52,198 bases of DNA, from assembly GCA_001871415.1 (NCBI GenBank), contig MNWW01000067.1, positions 1-52,198 of the forward strand, given 5' to 3'. Positions 25,056 through 34,183 of this stretch are shown one piece after another. Source of the stretch: Candidatus Woesearchaeota archaeon CG1_02_57_44 (lineage in GTDB: Archaea > Nanobdellota > Nanobdellia > Woesearchaeales > CG1-02-57-44). The notes under the pieces were generated by a model. That model was not told where the DNA came from, made no database searches, and saw nothing but the letters and a program-made list of their open reading frames with translations. The translations under genes and the position numbers were made by a program. Each line of letters starts with the position of its first letter. The first letter of the stretch is position 1.

Positions 25056-26888
25056 CTATGCTCTTGTCAGCTTGATATCCGCCTTGCCTTCCACGGCTTC
25101 TGTGAGAAGCTTTCCCATCTTGTGGTCTTTGCGTATCTTGATTGCGCCGTTGTTGCTCACTTTCGCGCTCATCAGGAAATCGCCGTCCACGTAGATGTTC
25201 AATGAGTTGCCTTTGGGCACGTCCGGGAAGAACTCGACCATACGCTTGCTCATCTTCGTCCTGAACGAGACTGTTGCCTGCCCCTCAGCGTTTTTGTTTT
25301 TTTTTACTGAGCCGCTTGATTGCAGTTCCTCGATATCGATGCTGATGCCCAATGCCTCTTCGATGCGCTGGATGTTCTCGCCGCCCTTGCCGATGACGCG
25401 CGCGATGCAGTCTGCCGGGAGCCTCACGACCGCCTTGTTGTCAGAGACCACCTCTGCCTGCGCGCGGTCAGAGTACTTGAGGAAGAAATCCTCCACAGCC
25501 GCTGATGCCAGGCGATGTGCAGGCGGCTTTGCGCTTTCTCCCTTGACCGGAACTACCACAGTCTCTTCGCCATAGGAGTACAGCTCGTACTCTGGCTTGT
25601 TGGTGAGAAAGTCAGTCACAACCACAATGGGCCTTGCCAGATCCGCTTCAGTCATACCAGCAGGCACCTTGACCTGCATGGAGAGCGAGAGCACTTTTCC
25701 GACCATACCGTTCTGTATGAAGATGACCGTATCGACGACCTGGGGTATGACGCCAAGCTCAATCCTGCCCACGAAGCGCTGGATGGCGTCGACGGCCTTT
25801 GTCGCGTGCACCACGCCGATGAGACCGATGCCGGAGAGCCGCAGGTCGGTGAACAGCATGAAATCCTTGGTGTTGCGCATCTCATCGAAGATAGTGTAAT
25901 CGGGCCTGCTGAGCAGCAGGATGTCATGCACTTCCTCAGGCGTGCCGTGGCTGATGGCGTACTGCGTTATGGCCTCTGGCAGGATCAGGTCCCTTGGCGC
26001 TTCCACAGTCTTGATGACCTTGTTCATGCCGAGGTAGAACTCGGCCAGCGCCTGCGCGAATGTGCTCTTTCCCTGTCCTGGCGCGCCAGCGATGAGGATG
26101 CCTTCCGCTTGCTCACCGATGCGTTCCTTGAGCTTATCAGCAAGTTTATAGTCGTCCATGCTCAGGCGCTTGACCGGGCGCACGGCGGTTATCTCCCAGC
26201 CGTCAGAGAACGGTGGCTTGGTGATGACTATCCTGTAGGAGCCTAGCTGGATAATAGTACTACCCGGCCTATCTATCTCCACGAACCCGTCAGAGCGTGC
26301 CGCGGCGGCCTCGATTATCTCCTGCGCGACTTCCCTGACATCATCCTGTGTCAGGAGCTTCTTGGCGAGCTCGACAAATTCCCATTCTCCTGGTTTTCCC
26401 TTCTTCGCCTTGGGGGTCGTTCCTTCGCGCAGGTGCACGCTCATGGTCTGCTTGTCGAAATAGGAATCCAGCTGTATCTTCTCTTTCACCGGCAGGTCGA
26501 GCAGGACAACCTTCGCGCCCTTGGCCAATGATACCTGGTTTTGCACCTTATCCGCTGTTACTAGCAGGGCGTCGGACTCAAACGCGTACTGGCCGATGAG
26601 CGCGTCTATCTCGCCAAGGCCCGCATGCTCTATCTCTGACGCGTTCGGCCTGCGACCAGCGAACTCCAGGGTGAAGTTGAGCTTCTTGCTGAGCTCGCGC
26701 AGGCGTTGAATTTCTCTGAGCCCCAGAAAACCCATGGTACGGTTCTGGCTGGCCTGGTGCTGCAGCTCAGCCATCACTGCTTCATGGATGATGATGGTAT
26801 CAGCTTTCATGGTGCTGCCAAGCAGGTGGCTAAGCAGACCGTCTATGATGACACTAGTATCAGGGACAATGCGTTCGTAGGATTCCAT
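25056..26888 (-). CDS. PIN domain-ATPase-KH domain protein (PINA family)
   Basis: Archaeal DNA-acting ATPase of 610 residues. An N-terminal PIN nuclease domain (PDTSVIIDGLL, GLGEIDALIG, ALLVTADKVQ; about residues 8-140) keeps its acidic residues. A VirB11/PilT-like ATPase follows: Walker A GAPGQGKST at 268-276, and TIFDEMRNTKDFMLFTDLRLSGIGLIGVVHA covering the Walker B region. A KH domain (VIGKGGENIQRIEEALGISIDI, near 490-512) lies near the C terminus. The Sulfolobus PINA is a hexameric helicase that drives Holliday-junction branch migration with Hjc, so recombinational repair is the likely role. The minus-strand TATA (ctatatac at 26910-26917) is 26 bases from the ATG. Confidence 0.93.
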   Translation of the reverse strand: MESYERIVPDTSVIIDGLLSHLLGSTMKADTIIIHEAVMAELQHQASQNRTMGFLGLREIQRLRELSKKLNFTLEFAGRRPNASEIEHAGLGEIDALIGQYAFESDALLVTADKVQNQVSLAKGAKVVLLDLPVKEKIQLDSYFDKQTMSVHLREGTTPKAKKGKPGEWEFVELAKKLLTQDDVREVAQEIIEAAAARSDGFVEIDRPGSTIIQLGSYRIVITKPPFSDGWEITAVRPVKRLSMDDYKLADKLKERIGEQAEGILIAGAPGQGKSTFAQALAEFYLGMNKVIKTVEAPRDLILPEAITQYAISHGTPEEVHDILLLSRPDYTIFDEMRNTKDFMLFTDLRLSGIGLIGVVHATKAVDAIQRFVGRIELGVIPQVVDTVIFIQNGMVGKVLSLSMQVKVPAGMTEADLARPIVVVTDFLTNKPEYELYSYGEETVVVPVKGESAKPPAHRLASAAVEDFFLKYSDRAQAEVVSDNKAVVRLPADCIARVIGKGGENIQRIEEALGISIDIEELQSSGSVKKNKNAEGQATVSFRTKMSKRMVEFFPDVPKGNSLNIYVDGDFLMSAKVSNNGAIKIRKDHKMGKLLTEAVEGKADIKLTRA

Positions 26889-27123
26889 AACCTTGCAGGA
26901 GGTGAACTGGTATATAGAGGTTTCGCAGAAAGATGTTGAACTGAGGTCATTGAACGTCTTGCTAGCAGTACCTTGGCGAGAACGCCGGCAGGTGCGGTCA
27001 GCCGAGCAAATTCTGCGGGAATTGAAGATTACTGCTGTTATTAGCTATGCTGTCTACAGTCCTGTGCATAATCCGCTTCAGCTCGGACACAGAAATATGC
27101 TGAGGCCTGTTACTCATCGGTTT
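26889..27123. other. intergenic region with PIN-ATPase promoter
   Basis: Holds the minus-strand TATA of the PIN-ATPase at 26910-26917. The rest (26920-27120) contains no convincing reading frame. Minus-strand CGATGAG just after the MutS-like stop, followed by CTGA about 35 bases later, resembles a C/D box pair, but the inner boxes are missing. Confidence 0.4.
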
Positions 27124-28995
27124 TCAGAGGTTGTCACGTCGACGCAGGGCGCTTGGATCCAGCTCACCTGCCTCGATGCGGGCTCGCAGAAGATCGTCCA
27201 GATCAGCAGGTGTCACACCTTCCTCCCGTGATATCCTGTTACCGTGGCTGTGCTCTGCCCTGCCGCCCCTGATCCGATGCGTGAGCGTCATAGTGTCATC
27301 GGTATCCGGGACAATCTCGGCCTGCATATTACGCGCATGCGGCCAAGCACCGGTTTGCACCTGAGCGGATATCTCATGCAAATGCGTTATGAACACTGTC
27401 GCAGTTCTGACTGCGTAGGCATAGTCTATCAGTGCGCAGGAATCATCTACACCGCTCTTGCTGTCTGTCCCGCCGCAGGGCTCATCGAAGAGCAGGGCGT
27501 CTTGTGGACCAATAGCTTGGCATATGCGTCTTGCCCGTGCCAGCTCCGCGCGATGGCGGCCCTGACCCTTTTCTATCTGATCTGTCGAAGCAAAATGTGT
27601 ATAGAGATCCCGCACAGGTCGTCCGATACGCACAGACTGCGCCGGGCACATGAACCCTGCCTGGGCGCTGATAAGCTCGAATCCCCAGGTCTTGCCATAA
27701 CAGCTCTTGCCGCCATCATTCGGGCCTGTGATGACCAGGAAATTATCCTGCTCGCCCATGACCAAGTCGTTGAGCACGTATGGGCTTCCTTTCTGCGTCT
27801 CCTGCCATGCGACCACCGGATGCACCATGCCGCGCATCTCCATGCCCTTTCCTTCACCCACCACAGGTCTGCATATCGGTATCCCAAGGGATTCATAGAC
27901 GCTATACACGTGGCCGAGCGTCGCGTACAACGAGAACTGCTCTTTCATGCCACTCGTCAGGGCATCACAGAAATCAGGGAGCGTCTCGAAATCAAAATCC
28001 AGGGCAGATTGCACGATGTGACCGATGTCTGAGCTCACCAGCCCTTGCACCCTTCGCAAGATGGCCGGGGCATCAACCCCTGTAGTGATGGTTCTGTCAG
28101 CGTTCGGGACAGCTGCCATCAGCTGCTCGAGCTGCGAGCCTGGAGGCAGCATGCCCAGCTCGGTCACCCCAGAGACACCATCGCGAAGATTCAGCGTGAA
28201 GCCCACCACGTACTGGGCGCCGCCTTGTAGGAGCTCGACATTCTGTGCCCAGCATCGGTATTCCTCGTGAGCCTGCACCTGTCGGAAAAATGTACGAACA
28301 TCCTTCATCCCCTGGCTGTCCATGGCATCGAGCGCTCCTGAGAATTCCCGTATGGCATCGTCGAGGACAAGATAAGAACGTGGCAGGTTCCACCAGTCAG
28401 TGTAGATGAATCGGCCATGATCGTCTCGCAGACGGCGCTTATTGTAGTCTCTCTGGTACGCTTCATAATGGAGCTTGGCCGCCATCTGTACCTGTGTGTG
28501 GAATGTCGTCAGGGCGCCCAGTATCTCCGGATGTCGTTGTATGTCCTCTTGCACATCGAGACGATAGTTGATGACGTCCACATCAGTAGTATATGTCCTC
28601 AAGGCATGCATGAGCCGGGGGCCGCCTTGGCCGATGAGATTATTGGGTCTTTGTAAATATCCTCCACTGTCCCTAGTCGCGCCGGTGAAGTGCGCATCAA
28701 AAGCCCCCAGGCTCAGGTCGTCGGCAAAGCGGCTTCGCAATTCAAGGCGCGGCCATTCCTCTGCAAGAACTCTTCTCCCGCCTTGGTGCCTGAGCTGTTC
28801 GTAGTCGCGGTCAGAGGGTCCTAGCTGGGTTATATCAGGAAACAACAGCTGTGTGACAGGTCTTGAGTTGTCGAATGATATCGTGTATGCACGTTCCATG
28901 CGATCGGCAGAAAAATGCAGCAATCTAAAAATGTTGTGGGCGTCTGCGCAGAGCACCTTGTCACTATGCGTCGGCGCCGGTATCGTCACCCTCAT
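27124..28995 (-). CDS. MutS-family ATPase without mismatch-recognition domain
   Basis: A 623-residue protein whose C-terminal third is a MutS domain V ATPase. Walker A is ITGPNDGGKS near residues 424-431 (MutS normally has GPNxxGKS/T). It is followed by GRHRAELARARRI, Walker B ALLFDEPCGGTDSKSG, and FITHLHEIS. The N-terminal two thirds are helical, lever/clamp-like (MutS III/IV position), with no MutS I domain, hence no Phe-x-Glu mismatch reader. The length and missing Smr tail set it apart from MutS2. It is last in an apparent uS15-GAN operon (34 bases after the GAN stop). Recombination, or a non-mismatch DNA structure, is the likely target; some MutS-like ATPases have no known role. Confidence 0.85.
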   Translation of the reverse strand: MRVTIPAPTHSDKVLCADAHNIFRLLHFSADRMERAYTISFDNSRPVTQLLFPDITQLGPSDRDYEQLRHQGGRRVLAEEWPRLELRSRFADDLSLGAFDAHFTGATRDSGGYLQRPNNLIGQGGPRLMHALRTYTTDVDVINYRLDVQEDIQRHPEILGALTTFHTQVQMAAKLHYEAYQRDYNKRRLRDDHGRFIYTDWWNLPRSYLVLDDAIREFSGALDAMDSQGMKDVRTFFRQVQAHEEYRCWAQNVELLQGGAQYVVGFTLNLRDGVSGVTELGMLPPGSQLEQLMAAVPNADRTITTGVDAPAILRRVQGLVSSDIGHIVQSALDFDFETLPDFCDALTSGMKEQFSLYATLGHVYSVYESLGIPICRPVVGEGKGMEMRGMVHPVVAWQETQKGSPYVLNDLVMGEQDNFLVITGPNDGGKSCYGKTWGFELISAQAGFMCPAQSVRIGRPVRDLYTHFASTDQIEKGQGRHRAELARARRICQAIGPQDALLFDEPCGGTDSKSGVDDSCALIDYAYAVRTATVFITHLHEISAQVQTGAWPHARNMQAEIVPDTDDTMTLTHRIRGGRAEHSHGNRISREEGVTPADLDDLLRARIEAGELDPSALRRRDNL

Positions 28996-29029
28996 CCATC
29001 ATACCGTGAATGGCTCATTCTCCTTCCCT

Positions 29030-30469
29030 TCATCTGTCAATCGCTTCTGCCCGCTCTTTCACGCACTCCACAAAGAGCTCCGCGCGTTCGAGCGGCACCT
29101 GCGCTCCGGCGGCATTGGCGTGGCCGCCCACTTCTGCCTGCGTGTCCTCGCCTGCCTTAGCATTCAGGTCCGCGATGACCGCAGCGAGGAACTCACGGAG
29201 ATTGCGCTCTTCCTTGTGTTTTGATTCCTCCTCTGGTCGGCTGCCGCTGTTTCTCGGCGCTTTTCTGATGCTCACCTTCAACAGCTTCTCCTGGTCGGCG
29301 ATGCCCAGCACCATCGTGCCTTCAGAGAACCTTCCTGAGCGAGAGATGATACTGGCCACGGTACCGATGACCGTGTGGCCGATGACGCCGCGGCCGTCGA
29401 TGATGATGATGTTCGCATCACCGGGTCGTTCGATCGCCGGCACATGCTCCTCTGTCCATCGCACGGCTTCCATTATCTTCTTGCGATAGATAGTCACTTC
29501 GCGCAGCGCGCGCATGGTCAGATGCTTGTCGCCGAGCAGCGCGCCGATGCCCAGCGAAGCCTTGCCGAGCCTGCCGCAGGCGTTGAGCAGGGTGGCGAAT
29601 TCCCGAGCGTCTCTCGTCGAGCTGCCGGGCTTCTGCTGCGGAAGGATATAGACCGGCCCGATGATGTCCTCGGGATGCTGTTCGCCATGGCGGCGGAGGA
29701 TGATGCCTGCCACCAGATCCTTCATGTCGTCCTTGCTCAGGTCAGCCGCCTTCTTCCAGCCGCTGCCTTTCCGCAGGTCGATGCCCAGCTCGGTCAGGAA
29801 CTGTATAGCGCCGGACTCATTGCCTGAGACGCCGGGGATATAGTAGTCCATGCTGTATTCCAACAGCTTGTGCAATGGTCTTGTCTGCGCGCCGAAAAAG
29901 CGAAGCCCTTGCTGCACCTCCATGGTGCCGGTTGCGACAGCATCAGCAAGGATCGCCTTGTTGAGGCCAGTGAATCCCTTGTCCTCCTGGATGTCGCCCA
30001 GCGCTCCGATAATGGCGATGACCGCGAGGTCCTTGTTCTGGGCAGAGAGATCGCGGGCGAACAGGTAGGCGACGCCTGCACCGCTTATCTCCTTGCCGCC
30101 GTCGATGCCGAAACAATGCGGATTCACCTGCCAGATTCCTTCAGGCCTCGCCTGCAGCTCATGGTGGTCCAGGATATAGACCTGACGATCAGCAAGGAGC
30201 TCCCTGATGTCCTCGATCTGGCCTGAGCCAAGGTCGCAGAACACAAATACCTGATGCTGCTCTTTGGCGAACTGCTCGATGAGCTCGCGGCGCAGCTGGG
30301 GGACGATAGTGAGCGCGTATCTCCTGTTGTCACGCAGCAGCGCTGAGACCATGATGGCCGCGGCGCTGATGCCGTCGGCGTCATGATGGCTCACGAGGCG
30401 GAGCGTCTCGGTCCTGGGCAGCGCGGCAAACGAGGCTGCCGCCTGTCTGCAGTAGTCTGCAAAACCCAT
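29030..30469 (-). CDS. archaeal RecJ-like DHH nuclease (GAN-type)
   Basis: A single-strand-specific 5'-3' exonuclease-like protein of 479 residues. The DHH core has SHHDADGISAAA (motif I) near residue 28, FVFCDLGSGQ (motif II), YILDHHEL (motif III) near 105, and SGAGVAYLFARDL. The DHHA1 half shows NACGRLGKASLG, VLGIADQEKLLKVSIRKA and EVGGHANAAGAQVP, the complete substrate loop. Archaeal GAN binds GINS and takes part in replication-fork work; in Pyrococcus-type relatives it also edits RNA primers. The ATG at 30469 lies three bases beyond the uS15 stop, inside its operon, and is preferred to an upstream in-frame start that would overlap it. Confidence 0.9.
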   Translation of the reverse strand: MGFADYCRQAAASFAALPRTETLRLVSHHDADGISAAAIMVSALLRDNRRYALTIVPQLRRELIEQFAKEQHQVFVFCDLGSGQIEDIRELLADRQVYILDHHELQARPEGIWQVNPHCFGIDGGKEISGAGVAYLFARDLSAQNKDLAVIAIIGALGDIQEDKGFTGLNKAILADAVATGTMEVQQGLRFFGAQTRPLHKLLEYSMDYYIPGVSGNESGAIQFLTELGIDLRKGSGWKKAADLSKDDMKDLVAGIILRRHGEQHPEDIIGPVYILPQQKPGSSTRDAREFATLLNACGRLGKASLGIGALLGDKHLTMRALREVTIYRKKIMEAVRWTEEHVPAIERPGDANIIIIDGRGVIGHTVIGTVASIISRSGRFSEGTMVLGIADQEKLLKVSIRKAPRNSGSRPEEESKHKEERNLREFLAAVIADLNAKAGEDTQAEVGGHANAAGAQVPLERAELFVECVKERAEAIDR

Positions 30470-30471
30470 GC

Positions 30472-30927
30472 TCACTCGACCAGGAGCTTCATCTTCTCTG
30501 GATCGTATGCCCACGTCTTGGCGAGCCGGCCGGTGCGCTGGTAGTATTTCACCAGGCGGCGGATCTTTGACTCGGTCAGGGTAAGGCCACGCTTCGCCGT
30601 GTTGTCCTTCCGGTAATTCGCGTTGTGCTTGCGGATGAGCAGGGCCTTCTTGATGAGCGCCATCATGTCATCAGGGATATCCGGAGATTGTTTTCTGGCT
30701 GCTAGAATCTGGCTGACACTCTTGCCCGCGGTGAGCTTGACTGAGGGGATGCCGTAGGTATCGCGAAGCTCAACGCCTATCTGCGCGGCGGTCTTCTTGT
30801 CCTTGGCCATCTTAGACACAAGAACTTCGACTTCCTTTGCCTTGTAACGTATCCAGACGGGCTTAGACTGTCCTATTGGCTTTGAAGAACCAGATTTACC
30901 TTTCTTTCTCGAATGCATCCTTGCCAT
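30472..30927 (-). CDS. rps15: 30S ribosomal protein uS15 (archaeal S15)
   Basis: Small-subunit protein binding the central domain of 16S rRNA. The 151 residues equal the archaeal/eukaryal (S13e) length rather than the 89 of bacteria. The archaeal N-terminal part MARMHSRKKGKSGSSKPIG is followed by the S15 core: LTESKIRRLVKYYQRTGRLAKTWAYDPEKMKLLVE. GGTGA is placed six bases before the ATG at 30927, so this start is chosen over one seven codons upstream. It heads the uS15-GAN-MutS-like unit; archaea often keep uS15 beside a RecJ-like gene. Confidence 0.97.
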   Translation of the reverse strand: MARMHSRKKGKSGSSKPIGQSKPVWIRYKAKEVEVLVSKMAKDKKTAAQIGVELRDTYGIPSVKLTAGKSVSQILAARKQSPDIPDDMMALIKKALLIRKHNANYRKDNTAKRGLTLTESKIRRLVKYYQRTGRLAKTWAYDPEKMKLLVE

Positions 30928-30992
30928 GTTCTCACCCGGTATGGTCAAGCTCAGGGCCGGACCATCCTTGATGGAACCCGAAAACAGTGGTT

Positions 30993-31004
30993 GATTTATA
31001 AATC
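30993..31004. promoter_or_regulatory. palindromic TATA box between uS15 and the DMT permease
   Basis: GATTTATAAATC is fully self-complementary. It is centred 25.5 bases before the plus-strand ATG at 31024 (leaderless) and 71 bases before the uS15 ATG, which keeps a short leader with a ribosome-binding site. Confidence 0.7.
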
Positions 31005-31023
31005 TAGCGGGTATTCCGGGGGT

Positions 31024-31941
31024 ATGGCGCTTGGGCTATCGGGGGGCATTCCTATAGGTCTGGTGTATGCCCTGCTGAGCATGGCGGGCTATGGTAGCTA
31101 CCTCGTCTTCGCGAAATCGGCGACAGCGAGGCATGGCTCTGTCGTGGCGTCAACGGCTATACATGGCATAGGGTTGCTCCTTATCGCGGCGATGGCTTCC
31201 AGATACTTGTATGTCCCTAGCATAGCTCTGTTGGGGCTTATCATCGCGACAGGTCTCATCGGTGCTGCTGGCGTGTATCTGCAGTTCCTCGCTGTGCAGG
31301 TAGGCGATATCGCCATCGTCTCTCCCTTATCCAACATGGGCGGATTCTTCATCCTACTGCTTGGGGTCGTGTTCCTTGGCGAGCGGTACTCGGGGGTGGT
31401 GTATGCTGGTGCAGTGGTCGTGTTGCTCGGTGTGCTGTTGGCGCTGGTGCGCGGTCCGGCTGTCCAAGCATCAGACACGGGTCGTGGCGACGGGCGCGTG
31501 AAGCATGGCAGATTTGGCGGTCGGGTCATCACGCCCGGGGCGCTTCCTGCAGTCGGATTCAGTCTTATCCTCGCGTTGTATGGCACCTTGTCAAAGATGG
31601 TCGTCGATGAGCTCGGCGGCATCGTCTCCGCGTTCTGGCTAGAGCTTGCGGTGCTGCTGTGGTTGCTGCCTTTTGCTGTCCGGGCCATGATGCAGCTGGA
31701 GCGCAGGGATGTGCGGCCATTGTTCATCGCAGGGCTGCTTTTCGGCATCGGCTCAGGATTCCTCTATCCTGCGATAGGGCTCATCGGTCTTGGTCTCACC
31801 GGCAGCATCATCCAGGCGGCGCCCATCATCGGGGTCACGCTCGCGTATGTGCTGCTCAAGGAGCGGCTCGCCAAGTGGCAGTGGGTGGGTGTATTGTGCA
31901 CCATCGCGGGCATGCTCGCCATCGTGGTCGCGAGCGCGTGA
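31024..31941 (+). CDS. EamA/DMT-family permease
   Basis: A 305-residue inner-membrane transporter with ten predicted helices in two five-helix halves. The first half opens IPIGLVYALLSMAGYGSYLVFAKSA and the second AVGFSLILALYGTLSKMVVDELG. Each half ends with the EamA-type signature: AIVSPLSNMGGFFILLLGVVFLGERYSG and SIIQAAPIIGVTLAYVLLKERLAKWQWVGVLCTIAGM. Typical substrates are amino acids, purines or other metabolites. The plus strand is alone here, between uS15 and the convergent ribD, so a link to riboflavin genes is not indicated. The start is set by the TATA box 25 bases before. Confidence 0.9.
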   Translation: MALGLSGGIPIGLVYALLSMAGYGSYLVFAKSATARHGSVVASTAIHGIGLLLIAAMASRYLYVPSIALLGLIIATGLIGAAGVYLQFLAVQVGDIAIVSPLSNMGGFFILLLGVVFLGERYSGVVYAGAVVVLLGVLLALVRGPAVQASDTGRGDGRVKHGRFGGRVITPGALPAVGFSLILALYGTLSKMVVDELGGIVSAFWLELAVLLWLLPFAVRAMMQLERRDVRPLFIAGLLFGIGSGFLYPAIGLIGLGLTGSIIQAAPIIGVTLAYVLLKERLAKWQWVGVLCTIAGMLAIVVASA

Positions 31942-31972
31942 GTGGCGTTACTATTGCTCTTTCCAGAAAGCG

Positions 31973-32995
31973 CTACTCTGATCGTCTCATCCTCATGAAC
32001 GTGTCCGTGCCAAGACGTCTTGATTCTATCAATCGAAATCCGGGCTCCTTATTGAACGCTCTTACGCCGCCAGGCAGCAGCCTCGGCGAGACATACAGGC
32101 GCAGCTCATCGATGGCATCGGCTGCGAGGAAGGATTCGTAGATGTCTGCTCCTCCCTCGACGAGCAGTCTTGCTATGCCACGCGATGCCAGGTCGGCAAG
32201 GACGGCATGGATGTCATGCGGGTCTATCGCGACGAGCTTCGCACCATGCTGTTGCAGCGCGGAGACATGGGCCGCGTCAGTATGCTTGCAATAGGCGAGC
32301 GCATTGCTGTCGCGCAGTACTTTGGCGTCTGGGGGGATGTCGCATCCCAGGATGACTCTTGTGATGCCCCGCTCGCTGGCGAGTTCAGGATCATCTACAC
32401 GCACGGTGTTGGCTCCGACGAGGATGGCGTCAAAGCTGTTGCGCTGCTTCTTGCTATGCTCCAGGGCTTCTGGACAGCTGATGGTCGTTCGCATGCCTTT
32501 GGCTTCTGCGATATTGCCGTCAAGGGATGTCGCGGCCTTGAGCACTACCCAGGGAGCAGATGTGGTGGCGTACTTCAGCCACGACGCGAGGAATGTGTCG
32601 CATCCTGTCGGCAGCGCGCGCTCGACAAGGATGCCTGCCTTGCGCAGACGCTCTGCTCCGCCATGGGTCGGGTCTGCTGTTCCATAGACAAGCTTGCTGA
32701 TGCCCGCGGCGATGATGGCGCTGGTGCAAGGTGGCGTCCTGCCCTGATGATCGCAAGGCTCGAGCGTGACGATGAGTGTCGCTCCTTTGGCATGTGTTCC
32801 GGCGCGTGCTAATGCTGTGGGTTCAGCGTGCGGGGTGCCCGGGCCTTTGTGGAATCCTTCGCCTATGACTTTGCTGTCCTTGACGATGACGCAACCGACC
32901 TGCGGATTGGGGGAGCAGTATGCTTGCGCTGCCAGTTGCAGCGCTCTGCGCATGTGTCTATCGTATCGACCTGTGATGGTGAGTGGTGTCGTCAT
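31973..32995 (-). CDS. ribD: bifunctional pyrimidine deaminase/reductase of riboflavin synthesis
   Basis: Converts the GTP-derived diaminopyrimidine through deamination and reduction. The N-terminal cytidine-deaminase-like zinc domain has HAEPTAL near residue 53 and EPCDHQGRTPPC (zinc cysteines) near 80. The C-terminal RibD reductase domain includes PWVVLKAATSLDGNIAEAKG, VGANTVRVDDPEL and LLVEGGADIYESFL. The 340-residue, deaminase-first arrangement is bacterial-type; most archaea keep a separate reductase. The start at 32995 follows a GAGAG site, and an earlier TTG is less likely. It is the last gene of the ribK-ribC-ribH-ribD run, convergent with the permease. Confidence 0.95.
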   Translation of the reverse strand: MTTPLTITGRYDRHMRRALQLAAQAYCSPNPQVGCVIVKDSKVIGEGFHKGPGTPHAEPTALARAGTHAKGATLIVTLEPCDHQGRTPPCTSAIIAAGISKLVYGTADPTHGGAERLRKAGILVERALPTGCDTFLASWLKYATTSAPWVVLKAATSLDGNIAEAKGMRTTISCPEALEHSKKQRNSFDAILVGANTVRVDDPELASERGITRVILGCDIPPDAKVLRDSNALAYCKHTDAAHVSALQQHGAKLVAIDPHDIHAVLADLASRGIARLLVEGGADIYESFLAADAIDELRLYVSPRLLPGGVRAFNKEPGFRLIESRRLGTDTFMRMRRSE

Positions 32996-33074
32996 GGTTT
33001 CTCTCAAAGGGATGCAATACGTTGCATTACGAGGACGTTATCGGTATGGAAGGTGATTCTCCGTGTGGTTCTTG

Positions 33075-33521
33075 CTATCTGCAGAGCAGCAGCGCAGCGT
33101 CGACAGCGCGGCGGGCGTGCGGCACGGCGCGCGCTCTTGCTTGGGCGAGCCTCATGCGCGGTCCGGTGATGCCGAACCCGACTGGCTTGTCGTGCTGCAT
33201 CTGCAGCTCGAGCAGTTGCTTGGCCACAGCGCTGCCGATGACTTCATCATGGCTAGTGGCTCCCTGCAGGATGGTGCCGAGGACGACGACCGCGTCGATG
33301 TTTTTCTGCTTGAGGAGACGGCTTGCGGCAAGCGGCGTCTCATAGGCGCCGGGCACGGTGACGATTGGTCCTAGCAGGGCGCCATGGCTGATGATGCGCT
33401 GCTTCGCTGCGTCGAGCATGGTCTTCGCTATGTCGATGTGGAATGTGGCGGAGACGATGCCGACGCGTTTGCCCTTGGCGTGGGGGATGGTCGGAATCCG
33501 TTCTGCTTCAAGTCGGTTCAT
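33075..33521 (-). CDS. ribH: 6,7-dimethyl-8-ribityllumazine synthase
   Basis: Joins the pyrimidine product with 3,4-dihydroxy-2-butanone 4-phosphate to give lumazine. Its 148 residues match the family. Motifs are GIVSATFHIDIAKTMLDAAK, TVPGAYETPLAASRLL (substrate loop), VVVLGTILQGATSHDEVIGSAVAKQLLELQM (catalytic His in SHDE), and PVGFGITGPRMRLAQARA near the end. The start at 33521 is preceded by GGTGA (caggtgaccgat); an in-frame extension upstream is low complexity and unlikely. It sits between ribC and ribD, 76 bases after ribC. Confidence 0.94.
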   Translation of the reverse strand: MNRLEAERIPTIPHAKGKRVGIVSATFHIDIAKTMLDAAKQRIISHGALLGPIVTVPGAYETPLAASRLLKQKNIDAVVVLGTILQGATSHDEVIGSAVAKQLLELQMQHDKPVGFGITGPRMRLAQARARAVPHARRAVDAALLLCR

Positions 33522-33597
33522 ATCGGTCACCTGGTCTTTGTGGATAGTGTTCCTATGATGGTACTTATTGTGGTCGCTATGGTCACACGCTCTTGGT

Positions 33598-34071
33598 TCA
33601 TATGGGCCCTGCGTCTGGCGCTCCTTGCCGTCTGCCTGTTCCTGCCCGCTCACGCAACGCGTCTTTGCCTTGCAGCATCGCGATGGCGTTTCGCGCGTGC
33701 TTGACGGTGCGGTCCTTCATCGTGGCGCTGAGCTGTTTGGGCGTCGATGCTTCTGCCTCGAACACCATGACGCCGAGGATGTGATGATTAGTCATCAGCT
33801 GCGCCTGTATGATGCCCATGCTTGCCTCATGCGCGCACTTGCTGTCGATGGCAGCGCCGCCGACATGGCCTAACGCTAGGACGATGTCGCAGTGATGCTC
33901 CTCGATGAGTTTTTTTGCGGCCACCGGCAGGTCCTTGATGCCTGGTACGGTGTAGCGCACGATGCGCACCTTCGGAGCCTCACGCCTGATGGTGTTCTCG
34001 GCCATCGTTCCCATATCGACGCGCGCAAAGGTCGTGTCGACGATGCCGATGGAGCCGGTGATCCGATTCAT
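33598..34071 (-). CDS. ribC: riboflavin synthase (archaeal RibC)
   Basis: Dismutes two lumazines into riboflavin. The archaeal enzyme is a paralogue of lumazine synthase and unrelated to bacterial RibE, which is lumazine-barrel-free. The 157-residue protein starts MNRITGSIGIVDTTFARVDM and shows VRYTVPGIKDLPVAAKKLIEEHHCDIVLALGHVGG, then KCAHEASMGIIQAQLMTNHHILGVMVFEAEA, the conserved stretch of the archaeal group. An upstream ATG (34116) is possible, but the conserved start is at 34071. The tail after GKDALRERAG is variable. Its position after ribK shows one transcript. Confidence 0.94.
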   Translation of the reverse strand: MNRITGSIGIVDTTFARVDMGTMAENTIRREAPKVRIVRYTVPGIKDLPVAAKKLIEEHHCDIVLALGHVGGAAIDSKCAHEASMGIIQAQLMTNHHILGVMVFEAEASTPKQLSATMKDRTVKHARNAIAMLQGKDALRERAGTGRRQGAPDAGPI

Positions 34072-34183
34072 CGTTGGACTCTTGTTGTGTCTCTGTTTCG
34101 TGACTGCTTGTCTCATGGCATCTGCCCTCCGTATCAGGCCTGAATCGATTTTTCTTGTCTGTCATTTCTGGACTGCGATGTCC

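Noticed and set aside
27060-27123. C/D box sRNA candidate after the MutS-like gene
   Set aside because: One GATGA and one CTGA about 35 bases apart occur, but C' and D' boxes are missing and no terminal stem forms.
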